Below are positions 42,136 to 51,112 of a DNA stretch of 64,000 nt, piece by piece. Origin of the DNA: a virus. The notes below the pieces were generated by a model. The model saw only the letters and a program-made list of their open reading frames with translations. It did not search any database and had not been told where the DNA came from. The position numbers and the translations under genes were made by a program. Every line of letters starts with the position of its first letter. The stretch's first letter is position 1. The DNA lies in IMG/VR virus record IMGVR_UViG_3300017991_005544, positions 1-64,000 of that record, one strand, 5' to 3'.

Positions 42136-43424
42136 TATGATTTCTCCAAGAACTGCATGTTGCCGAAGTTAGAGACGAGAGGGATCTCCTGGTTCTTCTC
42201 TCCATCCCGGTTCTTTGCCACCATCAAGACAAGATCTTTCGACTGAGGATCCAGTTGATTCAGGGTCAAGACAATGTTCAGGATCCTGGCCTTATCGTAG
42301 GACTCTGACAGCCCTTCTGCGTATGCCTTTCTTCTCATGTATTCTTTTGCCACCTGATCGGCTGTTAAGAGCGGGAGTCTCCGGGCCTCTGCAAATGACT
42401 TGAGATCCCAATAGACCTCGGCCTGATCCAGTCGATGCATTTCCTGCTTCTTGATCGGAATCATGATGCCAGCGTGGTCGATGATCAGGAAGTCAGGGAT
42501 GAATCCCTCAAGCTCGAGGTCTCGCAAGGCCTTCTCGATCGTCAGGACCGTCGTTCTCCGGGCCATCGTCTTCACTATCTTGAGCTTGTTCTTCATGAGC
42601 TTCCTGACTCTCTCGACCCGATTGTTCAGAATCTCGAGTTGCGTTGGAGTCATGTCATACCATTTGAGATCATCATACGGGATTTCAAGAATTGAACTGT
42701 CGTACCGTTGGAGCAGCATCTCCTCAGTGTCTTCGATGACCACATGGCAAACATTTTTGCCATCCAGAACGGCTCGTCTGCCCCAATACATCAACCCAAT
42801 GCTTTTGCCGATGTTTGTAAGGCTTGCCAGCGCACATGACTCACCTGGCCCGATCCCTCCGATCACCTTGTTGAGACTCATCCATGGCGATCTCACATAT
42901 CTGTTTGCCTCGGGGGTTTCTTTCCTTTCCTTCCTTGTTTCCTGCCGTTCTTCCCACCCGTCGATCCAGTCGGTGATCTTGTATTCCTGATCCCCGATCT
43001 TCAGGTTGATGGCGGCATGAAGCTGATTGATAGCGTCCTCAACATCGTGTTGCTCGAGCCTATCGGCACTCCGGTCCAGGATTTTTGCCATCTCTTGCCG
43101 CCGGGCGAAATTCTTCAACTCGTCGATGGCGTATTCCTGGGTGCTTTCATCCAGGACCTTCCGGTAGATCTGCCGGAGCAACCTGACCCACCGCTCCTTT
43201 TCTTCCTCATCGATGTCTTTGTTCTTGGCAAGCTCGATCTTGTAGTACGAGAAGATTGGGCTTGCCTTGTATCGTTCGTGGTACGACAGGAGCTTCCTGT
43301 AGGCCCACTTGAGATGAGGCGCACCGAAGTGCTCAGGCTTGATGATGTCCTGAACCTTCGGAATCTTCTCTTTATCTGAGATCAGTGCGACCAGCACATC
43401 TCTCTCGAGTATCTTCTTGCTCAT
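42135..43424 (-). CDS. Replicative DNA helicase, DnaB-like
   Basis: 429 residues. RecA-type core with Walker A region LASLTNIGKSIGLMYW (first Gly of the loop absent), Walker B PDFLIIDHAGIM, and arginine-finger/loop region QVAKEYMRRKA; N-terminal DnaB-like helical part (ERDVLVALISD). Unwinds the fork. The loader-like gene upstream and the DnaG-type primase downstream support the role. Confidence 0.82.
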   Translation of the reverse strand: MSKKILERDVLVALISDKEKIPKVQDIIKPEHFGAPHLKWAYRKLLSYHERYKASPIFSYYKIELAKNKDIDEEEKERWVRLLRQIYRKVLDESTQEYAIDELKNFARRQEMAKILDRSADRLEQHDVEDAINQLHAAINLKIGDQEYKITDWIDGWEERQETRKERKETPEANRYVRSPWMSLNKVIGGIGPGESCALASLTNIGKSIGLMYWGRRAVLDGKNVCHVVIEDTEEMLLQRYDSSILEIPYDDLKWYDMTPTQLEILNNRVERVRKLMKNKLKIVKTMARRTTVLTIEKALRDLELEGFIPDFLIIDHAGIMIPIKKQEMHRLDQAEVYWDLKSFAEARRLPLLTADQVAKEYMRRKAYAEGLSESYDKARILNIVLTLNQLDPQSKDLVLMVAKNRDGEKNQEIPLVSNFGNMQFLEKS

Positions 43425-44311
43425 AGGCTATCTGTGATCCTGTTGAAGTACCGTTTTTTGGTACTCTTGGGGATTGGCCTCTTGGTGAACACGATGCCCA
43501 TGTTGTGGTTGCAGGCAGTTCCGTAGAACGAGGCTCCATACAGTTCCACCAGAGCAGGTTCATTGTGCTCGGCCTCAAACACATAGATCGTGACCTTCTC
43601 CTGGGCTCCACGTGCCCTGAGCCAATAGGAGAGTTCACCACAGAATTCTCGGCGCATCCGGTGCTCATTGCCGATATCATCAATGACGAGAAAGTCGACA
43701 TTTATGATCTCGTGGAACAGAGGCGATTCATTCCCGTGATACAGCATTTCGGCCAGCATGAAGAACGGCACGTAGTGGACCGTGTACCGGCGCATCGCAA
43801 CCTGAGCCGCCAGGTATTGAGCCACAAAGGTTTTGCCTGTTTCAAACTTGCCAAAGAAATTCATGCCGATCGAATCGTGTTTCATGGATGGAAACTTGCC
43901 AAGGTAGACGTTGAGAAAATGACCGAGGTCGTATGATGCATTTCGCTCGATAAACCTCACTTCTCTTGCCAAAATGTTTTCTGGCCCGTACTCCAGGAAC
44001 TGAAGGGGTACGTCACCGATCAGGAGGGCCTTCATCACGTCGAACCGCTGGTAGCATTCACAAAGACCATAAGACACGTTGTCCTGATTCTCGTCGGTGG
44101 ATTTCATGAATTTCGTTTTCCGCCGGAGACGGATCTTGTTCTTGTATTCATCGATGTCAGCGAGGCCCACGGAGGCCGGAATACTCTTTTCGATCTCGAG
44201 AGATTCCTTCTGATCCATGCCCGAACCTTTGCAGAATTTACAGGACCGGACTACATCGTTGTAGGCCCTCTGGACCTCGCTCTTGCGGCGTTCTGATCTT
44301 TCGCCTTCCAC
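43421..44311 (-). CDS. AAA+ helicase loader, DnaC/DnaI-like
   Basis: 296 residues. N-terminal zinc finger region (CKFCKGSG, LCECYQRF), then AAA+ core: Walker A FFGKFETGKTFVAQYL, Walker B FLVIDDIGNEH, sensor region. Typical of proteins that load DnaB-type helicases. ATG 44311 overlaps the previous stop. Confidence 0.8.
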   Translation of the reverse strand: MEGERSERRKSEVQRAYNDVVRSCKFCKGSGMDQKESLEIEKSIPASVGLADIDEYKNKIRLRRKTKFMKSTDENQDNVSYGLCECYQRFDVMKALLIGDVPLQFLEYGPENILAREVRFIERNASYDLGHFLNVYLGKFPSMKHDSIGMNFFGKFETGKTFVAQYLAAQVAMRRYTVHYVPFFMLAEMLYHGNESPLFHEIINVDFLVIDDIGNEHRMRREFCGELSYWLRARGAQEKVTIYVFEAEHNEPALVELYGASFYGTACNHNMGIVFTKRPIPKSTKKRYFNRITDSL

Positions 44312-44664
44312 TAGACCTTCCCCACTCGGCTGATGTATTCCATGATCGTTTCCTCGGTCTCATAGACGATGGGCAACCCGAGGGCAATCCCGAGGTTCCG
44401 TTCGAGGTTTGAACCTTCACTGTCTTCCCATTCAGGAACCATCACGACCTTGTCGGCAGTTCTCTTCAGGATCTCGAGATCCGCTTCCATGATCCTGTCA
44501 CAGAGATCGTCATCATCGACCATCTCACAGTTCTTGTGAGGGCATATGACCCCATACCCTAGCCGCCAATACTTCATGGCGACAGCCTCGGCCCTCAGGA
44601 TGTTACGCCTGACACCGTTGTGGGTTTTGGCCCGGTAGGGGCCCGAGATATAGACAATCTCCAT
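44311..44664 (-). CDS. DUF4406-like / nucleoside deoxyribosyltransferase-like protein
   Basis: 117 residues. MEIVYISGPYRAKT, AEAVAMKYWRLGYGVICPH, VVMVPEWEDSEGSNLERNL, GIALGLPIVYE: the small Rossmann-like fold of nucleoside 2-deoxyribosyltransferases, often annotated DUF4406 in phages. May act in nucleotide metabolism; activity not proven. Confidence 0.65.
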   Translation of the reverse strand: MEIVYISGPYRAKTHNGVRRNILRAEAVAMKYWRLGYGVICPHKNCEMVDDDDLCDRIMEADLEILKRTADKVVMVPEWEDSEGSNLERNLGIALGLPIVYETEETIMEYISRVGKV

Positions 44665-44675
44665 GGCCTTCTCCT

Positions 44676-44927
44676 TCAGTCAACGTCACCGTTTTCGACG
44701 ATTTTCTTATCCTCGTAGGGAACAAGAAATCTTCGCCGGATCTCTGCCGCCGCCTCGTTCAATTCAGCAATGAAGTCCCGGTAGTTTCTATATCCGGGGA
44801 CAATCGTCTCCCTGCAAAGCTTGAACAAGACGTAGTTGAGTCTCCCGTCTGGCCTGACATCATTCATGATCATGCAGTCGACAACCTGGTCGAGTTCAGG
44901 ACGTTTGTATTGCTCTACGTAAGGCAT
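44676..44927 (-). CDS. Small unknown protein
   Basis: 83 residues from ATG 44927 (MPYVEQYKRPELDQVVD); the longer frame runs through the gene above. MIMNDVRPDGRLNYVLFKLC then YRNYRDFIAELNEAA resembles small phage proteins of unknown function (DUF6899-like in pattern). Overlaps the gene above by 13 bp. Confidence 0.55.
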   Translation of the reverse strand: MPYVEQYKRPELDQVVDCMIMNDVRPDGRLNYVLFKLCRETIVPGYRNYRDFIAELNEAAAEIRRRFLVPYEDKKIVENGDVD

Positions 44928-45463
44928 AGCTTGCCCTCCTTGATAAGGGGCTTGATCGTCTCGTACGTGATCTTCTTCTCCGGGTAAAGCTCGTTGTATT
45001 GGCTGAGCGTGTAGAGCTTCGGAACGAACCGGCTGCAATCCCGGATCATGAACTTGATCTTGACAGGGCAGAGGAAAACATCACGGTCCTGGTCGCTCAA
45101 GATCTTGTGGAACGTGAGGCCGTTGACTCTCAGGACATCGTCATCATCGGTGTCTTCGGTTGGGCTCTCCTTCTTCAGTTCGCCCTTGGTTTTCTTGAAG
45201 TCAAGGAACCTACCGATCTCCCCTTCCGAGGCAAGGATCCCGACGAAATAATCGACGCTCGATCTCTTGCCGACATCTTTGATCTTCTTGAGCTTCTTGT
45301 AGCAGAAATCAACGTAGTCGATAACGTCATCCTCTGTGAACGTGAGCTTGTTCATCTTCCTGGCAACAACCTTAATCTTCTTCATGGAAGCATCTTTCGG
45401 CTTGGCGATGTAGAAGACCCGGATCTCTGCCAGGAGCGTTTCCATAATCTCTGAGAATTTCAT
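44915..45463 (-). CDS. Unknown protein
   Basis: 182 residues. Helical N-terminal half (TEDDVIDYVDFCYKKLKKIK), acidic linker (TEDTDDDD), C-terminal segment ITYETIKPLIKEG that may be a small helical DNA-binding region. No family recognised. Overlaps the thymidylate-synthase-like gene by 4 bp. Confidence 0.4.
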   Translation of the reverse strand: MKFSEIMETLLAEIRVFYIAKPKDASMKKIKVVARKMNKLTFTEDDVIDYVDFCYKKLKKIKDVGKRSSVDYFVGILASEGEIGRFLDFKKTKGELKKESPTEDTDDDDVLRVNGLTFHKILSDQDRDVFLCPVKIKFMIRDCSRFVPKLYTLSQYNELYPEKKITYETIKPLIKEGKLCLT

Positions 45464-46215
45464 GTCGACACTCCAAACGGGATCCTGTAGATCCCTTCGT
45501 TTGCCAAGATCTCGTCCGACGCTTCCCTTAGGTACGACGAATCTCCTACATCATTTTGAGCCAGGTCGATGAAGTGATCGTAGATGTGCAGGCCCTTCGA
45601 CATTGCCACCAGGGCCCCGTCATAGATCGGTCGACCCACCAAGCTCTCGATGTATTCGCCACACAACTCCTTGAGTAGCTGAAGGCCTCCGAGGTTCTCT
45701 GGCATCCCGGCAATCAAGTCCCATGACCGGAAGTAGACAAAAAAGTGGAGTTCGTCGTTTTTCAGACGCATGTCGATCAGCCGGAGACATGGCGGATGTG
45801 TGAATCTCGAGGGGTCACCGGCTCCCTTCCCGAGGCTGATGGTGGCCTGGTTGCAGCCACCTTGACCATTGGCGAGAAGTTCGCAACAGTGGGCCCAGGC
45901 CGGTTCGATCCAGCTGGCATACTTGTACTCGTTGTATTTGCCCTCCAGATCATCCAGGCTTGAGTTCAACAGGTAGTCACGGAAGTAATCCTTGATCCTT
46001 TGACCCGAGGTCGGCGTGAGGCTCGGGGTGCTACAGGCCAGAGGTCTGGTGCTTGGGCATTGGATCTGGATCGTGACCAGATCGAATTCCCTCCTGAATT
46101 GCCCTTCATACTCGCCCTTGTCGATGATGTAGTCTTCACCGAGGGCGAGGCAGGCCCGGATGCACCGGAACCAGGCCTCCTGGATTGTCATTCCTTTGAT
46201 GATCACGTGGTTCAT
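45460..46215 (-). CDS. Thymidylate synthase family, methanogen (archaeal) type
   Basis: 251 residues. The active-site region reads HPPCLRLIDMRL with the nucleophilic Cys, then LHFFVYFRSWDLIAGMPENLG: RS-x-D and P-x-N-L match thymidylate synthase family positions that bind dUMP. The pattern is that of the short archaeal ThyA type. The Asn of the P-x-N motif is kept, which in classical enzymes favours uracil over cytosine. It could make dTMP, or hydroxymethyl-dUMP as part of base modification. Sits between helicase genes and the replication set. Confidence 0.7.
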   Translation of the reverse strand: MNHVIIKGMTIQEAWFRCIRACLALGEDYIIDKGEYEGQFRREFDLVTIQIQCPSTRPLACSTPSLTPTSGQRIKDYFRDYLLNSSLDDLEGKYNEYKYASWIEPAWAHCCELLANGQGGCNQATISLGKGAGDPSRFTHPPCLRLIDMRLKNDELHFFVYFRSWDLIAGMPENLGGLQLLKELCGEYIESLVGRPIYDGALVAMSKGLHIYDHFIDLAQNDVGDSSYLREASDEILANEGIYRIPFGVST

Positions 46216-46226
46216 GTTGCTTCCTC

Positions 46227-46787
46227 CTAGAGGCCGAGGGGGTATGGATCATCCTCGAGGGATTTCCAAAAGCCCCTCACCCTGTCCCAGGCTCGTCCCA
46301 ACAGGTTCCTTGCCTTCAGATCTCTTGCTGGCGGCAAATATACTCCGCCCACCGGAACCAGATCGAGAAGCTCGCACTCCTTTGACGTGAGCTTCGGCCT
46401 GATCTGAATCATGTTGTTGATTTCATTCTCCCGGAGGAAATCCTGGACTTCCTTGGGGAACCGCTCGTGCTTCTCGATCTTGAGATGCGTCCGGTTGTAC
46501 TCGAGGGCATGCCGGGCCCGTTCCTCTGCAATACCACGACCGGCTCGCTTGGAACGCCTGGAAGCATCCTCGTCTACCATGTTGCAGATCGAGACCCCTC
46601 TGGACCAGGCACCTACCTCCGGGATGTACTTGACACATACGGTCACGACCGGAAACAGATTCACGGTCTTGATCTGATCGTTCCCCCTGTTTTTCGACCG
46701 CCTCGTATCAGGCAAAGCCATTCTGATGTGGTAGAATTTCGTGATCACATCCTTGTTCTCGAGGCTCCTTACTCTCATGGGTTTCAT
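46227..46787 (-). CDS. Unknown protein
   Basis: 186 residues: mixed beta N-terminus with FPVVTVCVKYIPEVG, basic helix (RRSKRAGRGIAEERARHALE), and LLDLVPVGGVYLPPARDL. Placed between the UvsW-like helicase and thymidylate synthase-like genes. Not recognised. Confidence 0.4.
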   Translation of the reverse strand: MKPMRVRSLENKDVITKFYHIRMALPDTRRSKNRGNDQIKTVNLFPVVTVCVKYIPEVGAWSRGVSICNMVDEDASRRSKRAGRGIAEERARHALEYNRTHLKIEKHERFPKEVQDFLRENEINNMIQIRPKLTSKECELLDLVPVGGVYLPPARDLKARNLLGRAWDRVRGFWKSLEDDPYPLGL

Positions 46788-49369
46788 GACTTGCTCCTTT
46801 CGTCAAGGTGAACGATGAAGCCGGGCTCCATCTTACAGGTCTTGATCCGGTTCTCCGTATGCTTCAAGACATACTTGTTTTGGCGATCAATGAAGTCGTG
46901 GATGTAAACGTGGTGGGGAGTGGAGGTATCGACATCACCTTCTTCCACTGGCTTTCGCAGGACTCTTCCAATTTGCTGCACAAAGCTTCTAACGCCTTCG
47001 GATTCGTAAACGGATTCTCCCCCTCCAAGGGCATCAGCCTTGACGAGTACGTCACATGACGGTATGTCAATTCCTTCGTTGAAGATCTGGGATGCAATGA
47101 GGATTCGGATGTCGCCTCGTTCGAATTTCTTCTTTCCTTTTTCTCTAACGAGCTTGCCCTTCCCTCCATGAAGGTAACCAAGTTCACGATCATCGATGCC
47201 CCTCCTCCTCAGCATGGTCGACAGGATCTCACCATGTTTGATGCGGTTCACAATCACGAGAATCTTGTTGTCTGTTTCGTTGTATTGTTGTTCCACGACC
47301 TTGACGATGGCCTTGTTCCTTGCGGTACAGTCAACGATCGAGTTCGTGTAGAGTTCCTGGAAGCTGCCACCTGTAATCTCTTCATTACTCCCTTTGTACT
47401 CGTGAAAAAATACATGCGGAATGCTGAGGTAGCCATCACGTATAAGGTCACTGGACGTGACCTTGAACTTGATGGCCCCACAGACACACTCGAGATCGAG
47501 GTTGGCACTCCCACGATCCCAAGGGCTCCCGCTGAATCCATGATGGTACTGTTTGTTATTGCAAAGTCGGACGATTCTTTTCCAGGTTGCTGATTGACTG
47601 TGGTGGCAATTATGAGTGAGCAATCCGTTAGCTATGAATGAATTGGACCCCACTGAAGTAAAATCAGAAACCGTTTCGCCTTCTACGTTTTCGATGGTTT
47701 TGATCCTGGTCAAAATATAATCATCATTGTTGTACCTGATGGTTCCGTACGGGATTGTCCCTTTATTTCGACCAAGGTCGTTGAATGATTCACGATGGAA
47801 ATCAATTAGATCCAAAAGATCATTTGCATTTTTATTTCCAATAGAAATTCTATGTTGATTGTTGTGTTTCACGTTCTTTTTATCTACACAGATAGAAGTC
47901 GAGTGGATTCCAAACTTCTTAAGCAGAAGCTTGAATTTTTCAGAGAACACCTTTGATGTCGAATTTACATGAATCCTAATGGAATCAACTTTGTATTTTC
48001 CAATAACGCATAATTGAAGGGATACATCTCCATCACACGAAATAAAAACATTAATGAATTCCCTAATTGACTCGAGAGACGAATAAAAAACATCATCAGG
48101 GATGTCAATTTTATCCGACTTCTTCCCATTTGGTATTAAATATTTTTGATTCAACAACTCTTTCAATCTCTTTGATTGGATCCAGATGGTCGTGTCGTTT
48201 CTACCGTTTGTAGAAATTTTAACATCAGATGGATTTTCTCCAAATGCTTTAATCCCTTTCTTGAAGAGATTGATAATGAATTTTTTTGATGGCTTCGAAA
48301 AAGAAATCTTTATTCTACTACCCTTGGTATCGAGACATCCATCTGCTAAGATCAATGCCAGAAATGCTGCCTGGTCCTTTGTCAATTGTGATTTCGTAGT
48401 GTGTGGGATTTTCACTGGCACTAAGAATCTGTGAATCTTTTTATTCAAATCCTTCGATTTTATTTCGACTATTTTTGTTTTGGCCTTACATCCTGGGACA
48501 ATAGCCCCTACAAGATTCAGATGGTTAGAAGAAGTGATGATGGTGGAAAATTGAGTCTGTATTTTCAAGTTTTTGCTTGAATATCTTTCGAACTTGTCAG
48601 ATACGATTCCACCAAAAACTCTATCTTGGTTTTGGATGTCTTTCAAGTATTTTACACCACCATCTTCCAATAGAATTAACGAATCCAATGTTAAACATTC
48701 ATCGCTCACTACGTACTCGACTGACTCGAGGTATTTGGTCATATGGTACTTCGGGCTGGATGCTCTCTCGCCTTTCTTCTTGAGCTTGGCATCGATCGTC
48801 TGGACCATCCCGACACATATCTGCTTGTCGAAGTCGAGTTGACTGCCCTGGATCAGACCAACGTCAGGAAACATTCTCTTGATGGACCCGAAGTGCTGAG
48901 TCAAGATGTCTTCACGGTTGATCAAGATCAAGGTCTTGAGGCCCATGCCGCCTGCCAGGGCCCCGAACACAACCGTCTTGCCGCTTCCGGTCGCCATCGA
49001 GAACGTCATGAGCGGTTCCTGGATGCCCTTGGCGAATGCCTGGACCTGATAGGGTCGAAGCTTGTAGGGGAAGTCTTTCATCCGGTCAATGATGTCGCCA
49101 GGATCCACGAGCTTGATTTCACGCTTGTCCAGCACTTTGGCCTCATGGCCGAAATCTTCAATGATCTTCAAGAGTCTGTCGAGCAGGCCTACCGGCACCG
49201 TCTTGTTCAGTCGGTTGTATTTGGTATTGAGACGCTTTGTCAGGACACCGTACTTGTCCTTCATCTTGACATGGTAGCCCAGGAGATTCGGGAGAGACAT
49301 CTCGAGATCCTCCGGGAGATCTCCCACGATCTGAGCCTTCTTTTCACGCACCACAACATACACGATCAT
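46784..49369 (-). CDS. SF2 helicase (UvsW-like) with intein
   Basis: 861 codons from ATG 49369; about 498 residues after intein removal. Helicase motifs: YKLRPYQVQAF (Q/Ia region), MATGSGKTVVFGAL (Walker A), DE-CHH (motif II, cut by the intein), GFSGSPWD (motif III), LVIVNRIKHGE (IV), FNEGIDIPSCD (V), QQIGRVLR (VI). An N-terminal wing resembles UvsW. Likely remodels forks and recombination intermediates. The intein splits the catalytic DEC-HH motif itself. Confidence 0.88.
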   Translation of the reverse strand: MIVYVVVREKKAQIVGDLPEDLEMSLPNLLGYHVKMKDKYGVLTKRLNTKYNRLNKTVPVGLLDRLLKIIEDFGHEAKVLDKREIKLVDPGDIIDRMKDFPYKLRPYQVQAFAKGIQEPLMTFSMATGSGKTVVFGALAGGMGLKTLILINREDILTQHFGSIKRMFPDVGLIQGSQLDFDKQICVGMVQTIDAKLKKKGERASSPKYHMTKYLESVEYVVSDECLTLDSLILLEDGGVKYLKDIQNQDRVFGGIVSDKFERYSSKNLKIQTQFSTIITSSNHLNLVGAIVPGCKAKTKIVEIKSKDLNKKIHRFLVPVKIPHTTKSQLTKDQAAFLALILADGCLDTKGSRIKISFSKPSKKFIINLFKKGIKAFGENPSDVKISTNGRNDTTIWIQSKRLKELLNQKYLIPNGKKSDKIDIPDDVFYSSLESIREFINVFISCDGDVSLQLCVIGKYKVDSIRIHVNSTSKVFSEKFKLLLKKFGIHSTSICVDKKNVKHNNQHRISIGNKNANDLLDLIDFHRESFNDLGRNKGTIPYGTIRYNNDDYILTRIKTIENVEGETVSDFTSVGSNSFIANGLLTHNCHHSQSATWKRIVRLCNNKQYHHGFSGSPWDRGSANLDLECVCGAIKFKVTSSDLIRDGYLSIPHVFFHEYKGSNEEITGGSFQELYTNSIVDCTARNKAIVKVVEQQYNETDNKILVIVNRIKHGEILSTMLRRRGIDDRELGYLHGGKGKLVREKGKKKFERGDIRILIASQIFNEGIDIPSCDVLVKADALGGGESVYESEGVRSFVQQIGRVLRKPVEEGDVDTSTPHHVYIHDFIDRQNKYVLKHTENRIKTCKMEPGFIVHLDERSKS
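47609..48697 (-). mobile_element. Intein in SF2 helicase with LAGLIDADG-type domain
   Basis: 363 residues: first residue Cys (CLTLDSLILLEDG), block B-like TIITSSNHLNLV, LAGLIDADG motifs LALILADGCLD and FINVFISCDGDVS, ending SFIANGLLTHN with Cys next. Placed exactly between DE and CHH of motif II. The DNA is very AT-rich and A/T-tracted compared with the flanks. Splicing residues look complete. Confidence 0.92.
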
Positions 49370-51105
49370 CAGTATTGAGTCCTTCCGTTCATCAGCTTCC
49401 TCGAGAGGCAACCATAGATGGCCGACGCTATCCTGCCGGTGCCCTGCTTGATCATGTCCCACTCGGGATAGAATTGTTTTGGTTCATCAGTGTAGACACC
49501 GATGCCGTAGACCTCTATGCCGGTCATCTTGATTTTCTTAACGGCTTTCTTTAGCTCTTGGTTAAGGAGAGTGAAGTCGCAGTGATAACCGCAGGCAGGC
49601 ATGCCGTCACAAATCACGATCAGGATCTTCCTGTCTTCTTTTCGCCGGGCCAGCCGCTGAGCCGCCCACATGACACTCTCGGGATCGCAGTTGTTGTCGT
49701 TGGGTCCAATGTTGAGCAAACGATACTTGACACTCGAGAAGTTTTCTTCGAACGATTTGTAGACGAAATGCCTGAGGGGTTCGAATCGATTGTAGTAGCT
49801 ATTGTCTTCTTCGGTGAAATCTATATCCCGGCATCCATCATAGTCGGTTGTGTAGCCCGTGACCTCGAACGGTATGTGTAAGGCCTCGAGTGTTTCGGTG
49901 CAGGCAATGGCGGCTGACTTGGCCCCATGATACTTACCGTCATCCCGCATGGAACCCGAACAGTCGACCAGGATCTCGATGGCCGTGTTCATCCTCCTGC
50001 CGACGGACATTCTCTCAAAGACCCTCTTGTTGCCGCTCCGCAACGAATAGATAGCGGCCATGTCGATCTCGCCCTGCTCTGCATCCGGCAGGAAGTGCAT
50101 TCGCTTCCGGGCCATCAGGAGCGAGAACAGGCGGCTCCGCATCGATGCGATATCCTGGCTGACGTTCCGCTTGATCCCCTCATACATCTTCTTGGTCCCG
50201 CTCGTCGGATCAAAATAGGGGGATTCAACGATGTCCCGCTCGAGAGCGACCGGGTGAGGTATGTGTTCGTTCATGTCTTTCTTGTGGGATTCGAAAATAA
50301 GGGTCTGGATCTCTTCGTTCGTGATGTCGAGTGTATCCTTTGGGATCGATTCCTTCATTTCACCAAAGAGTTTTTTTCTGGCCTTACCCTTCAATTTGTT
50401 TTCGTTCTGGCCTTCTTCTTTCTCTTTCTCCTCTTGTGGCGGAGGCTTCTCGAGCAAGTCCTTCAGGAGCTTCTCGATCTTGATGGCGTACTTGAGACAA
50501 AGCCTTGTGCCTTTCTTCCGGTCTCTCACGATGCCGTCCTGTTTGAATTCATCCAGGATGTCGACTGCCTTGTCTGCAATGTCGGTGATGTCTTTGGGCA
50601 AGTAGTCAGTGTCGATGCCTTCGAGCATTTCGCCCATCGCCACCCCGATGCCCCACAGAATCGTACCGGGATCATTCAGGATGGCATGCTTGAACTCCTC
50701 GTCTTCCTGGAGCTTGTCCCTGATCTTGAGTCGGTTGAAGTGATACATGTTGTTCAGTTCAAGCTCGGCGTTTCGGTAGTCCTGTTTCTGAAACAGGTTG
50801 ACCCTGTAGTCATCCAGGACGTTCAGGAACGAGACTTTGATGGTTTCGCTCCGCTTGTTCAGCCTGCCGTAGACCTCGAGGTCAGTATGGGCCACGTGAC
50901 CAGCTTCATGGTAGATGCAGCCCCGGAGGAATTCTTTGTACTCCTGGTATTTGTTATCCGACATGATCGGGATCAGGATCTTGCCTGGTCTGGTCTCGAC
51001 TTTCCCGTCGGCATTGTACACGACATCGACGTTGTAATCTTGGCCGAGATATCGGGCCAACGACAACAAGCCATCACATTCACGTTGTTGAAGTTGAACC
51101 TGCAT
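49369..51105 (-). CDS. CobT-like VWA protein
   Basis: 578 residues. An N-terminal H-E-A-G-H (IYHEAGHVAHTD), a long middle with an acidic/Gln-rich linker (EEKEKEEGQNENK), and a C-terminal von Willebrand A domain with an intact MIDAS: ILVDCSGSMRDDG, then T in GYTTDYDG and D in VICDGMPA. This arrangement resembles cobaltochelatase CobT, and its neighbour is CobS-like. Such pairs are common in large phages where the real role is unknown; they may insert metal or remodel a protein complex. Confidence 0.8.
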   Translation of the reverse strand: MQVQLQQRECDGLLSLARYLGQDYNVDVVYNADGKVETRPGKILIPIMSDNKYQEYKEFLRGCIYHEAGHVAHTDLEVYGRLNKRSETIKVSFLNVLDDYRVNLFQKQDYRNAELELNNMYHFNRLKIRDKLQEDEEFKHAILNDPGTILWGIGVAMGEMLEGIDTDYLPKDITDIADKAVDILDEFKQDGIVRDRKKGTRLCLKYAIKIEKLLKDLLEKPPPQEEKEKEEGQNENKLKGKARKKLFGEMKESIPKDTLDITNEEIQTLIFESHKKDMNEHIPHPVALERDIVESPYFDPTSGTKKMYEGIKRNVSQDIASMRSRLFSLLMARKRMHFLPDAEQGEIDMAAIYSLRSGNKRVFERMSVGRRMNTAIEILVDCSGSMRDDGKYHGAKSAAIACTETLEALHIPFEVTGYTTDYDGCRDIDFTEEDNSYYNRFEPLRHFVYKSFEENFSSVKYRLLNIGPNDNNCDPESVMWAAQRLARRKEDRKILIVICDGMPACGYHCDFTLLNQELKKAVKKIKMTGIEVYGIGVYTDEPKQFYPEWDMIKQGTGRIASAIYGCLSRKLMNGRTQY

Positions 51106-51112
51106 GCTGTTC

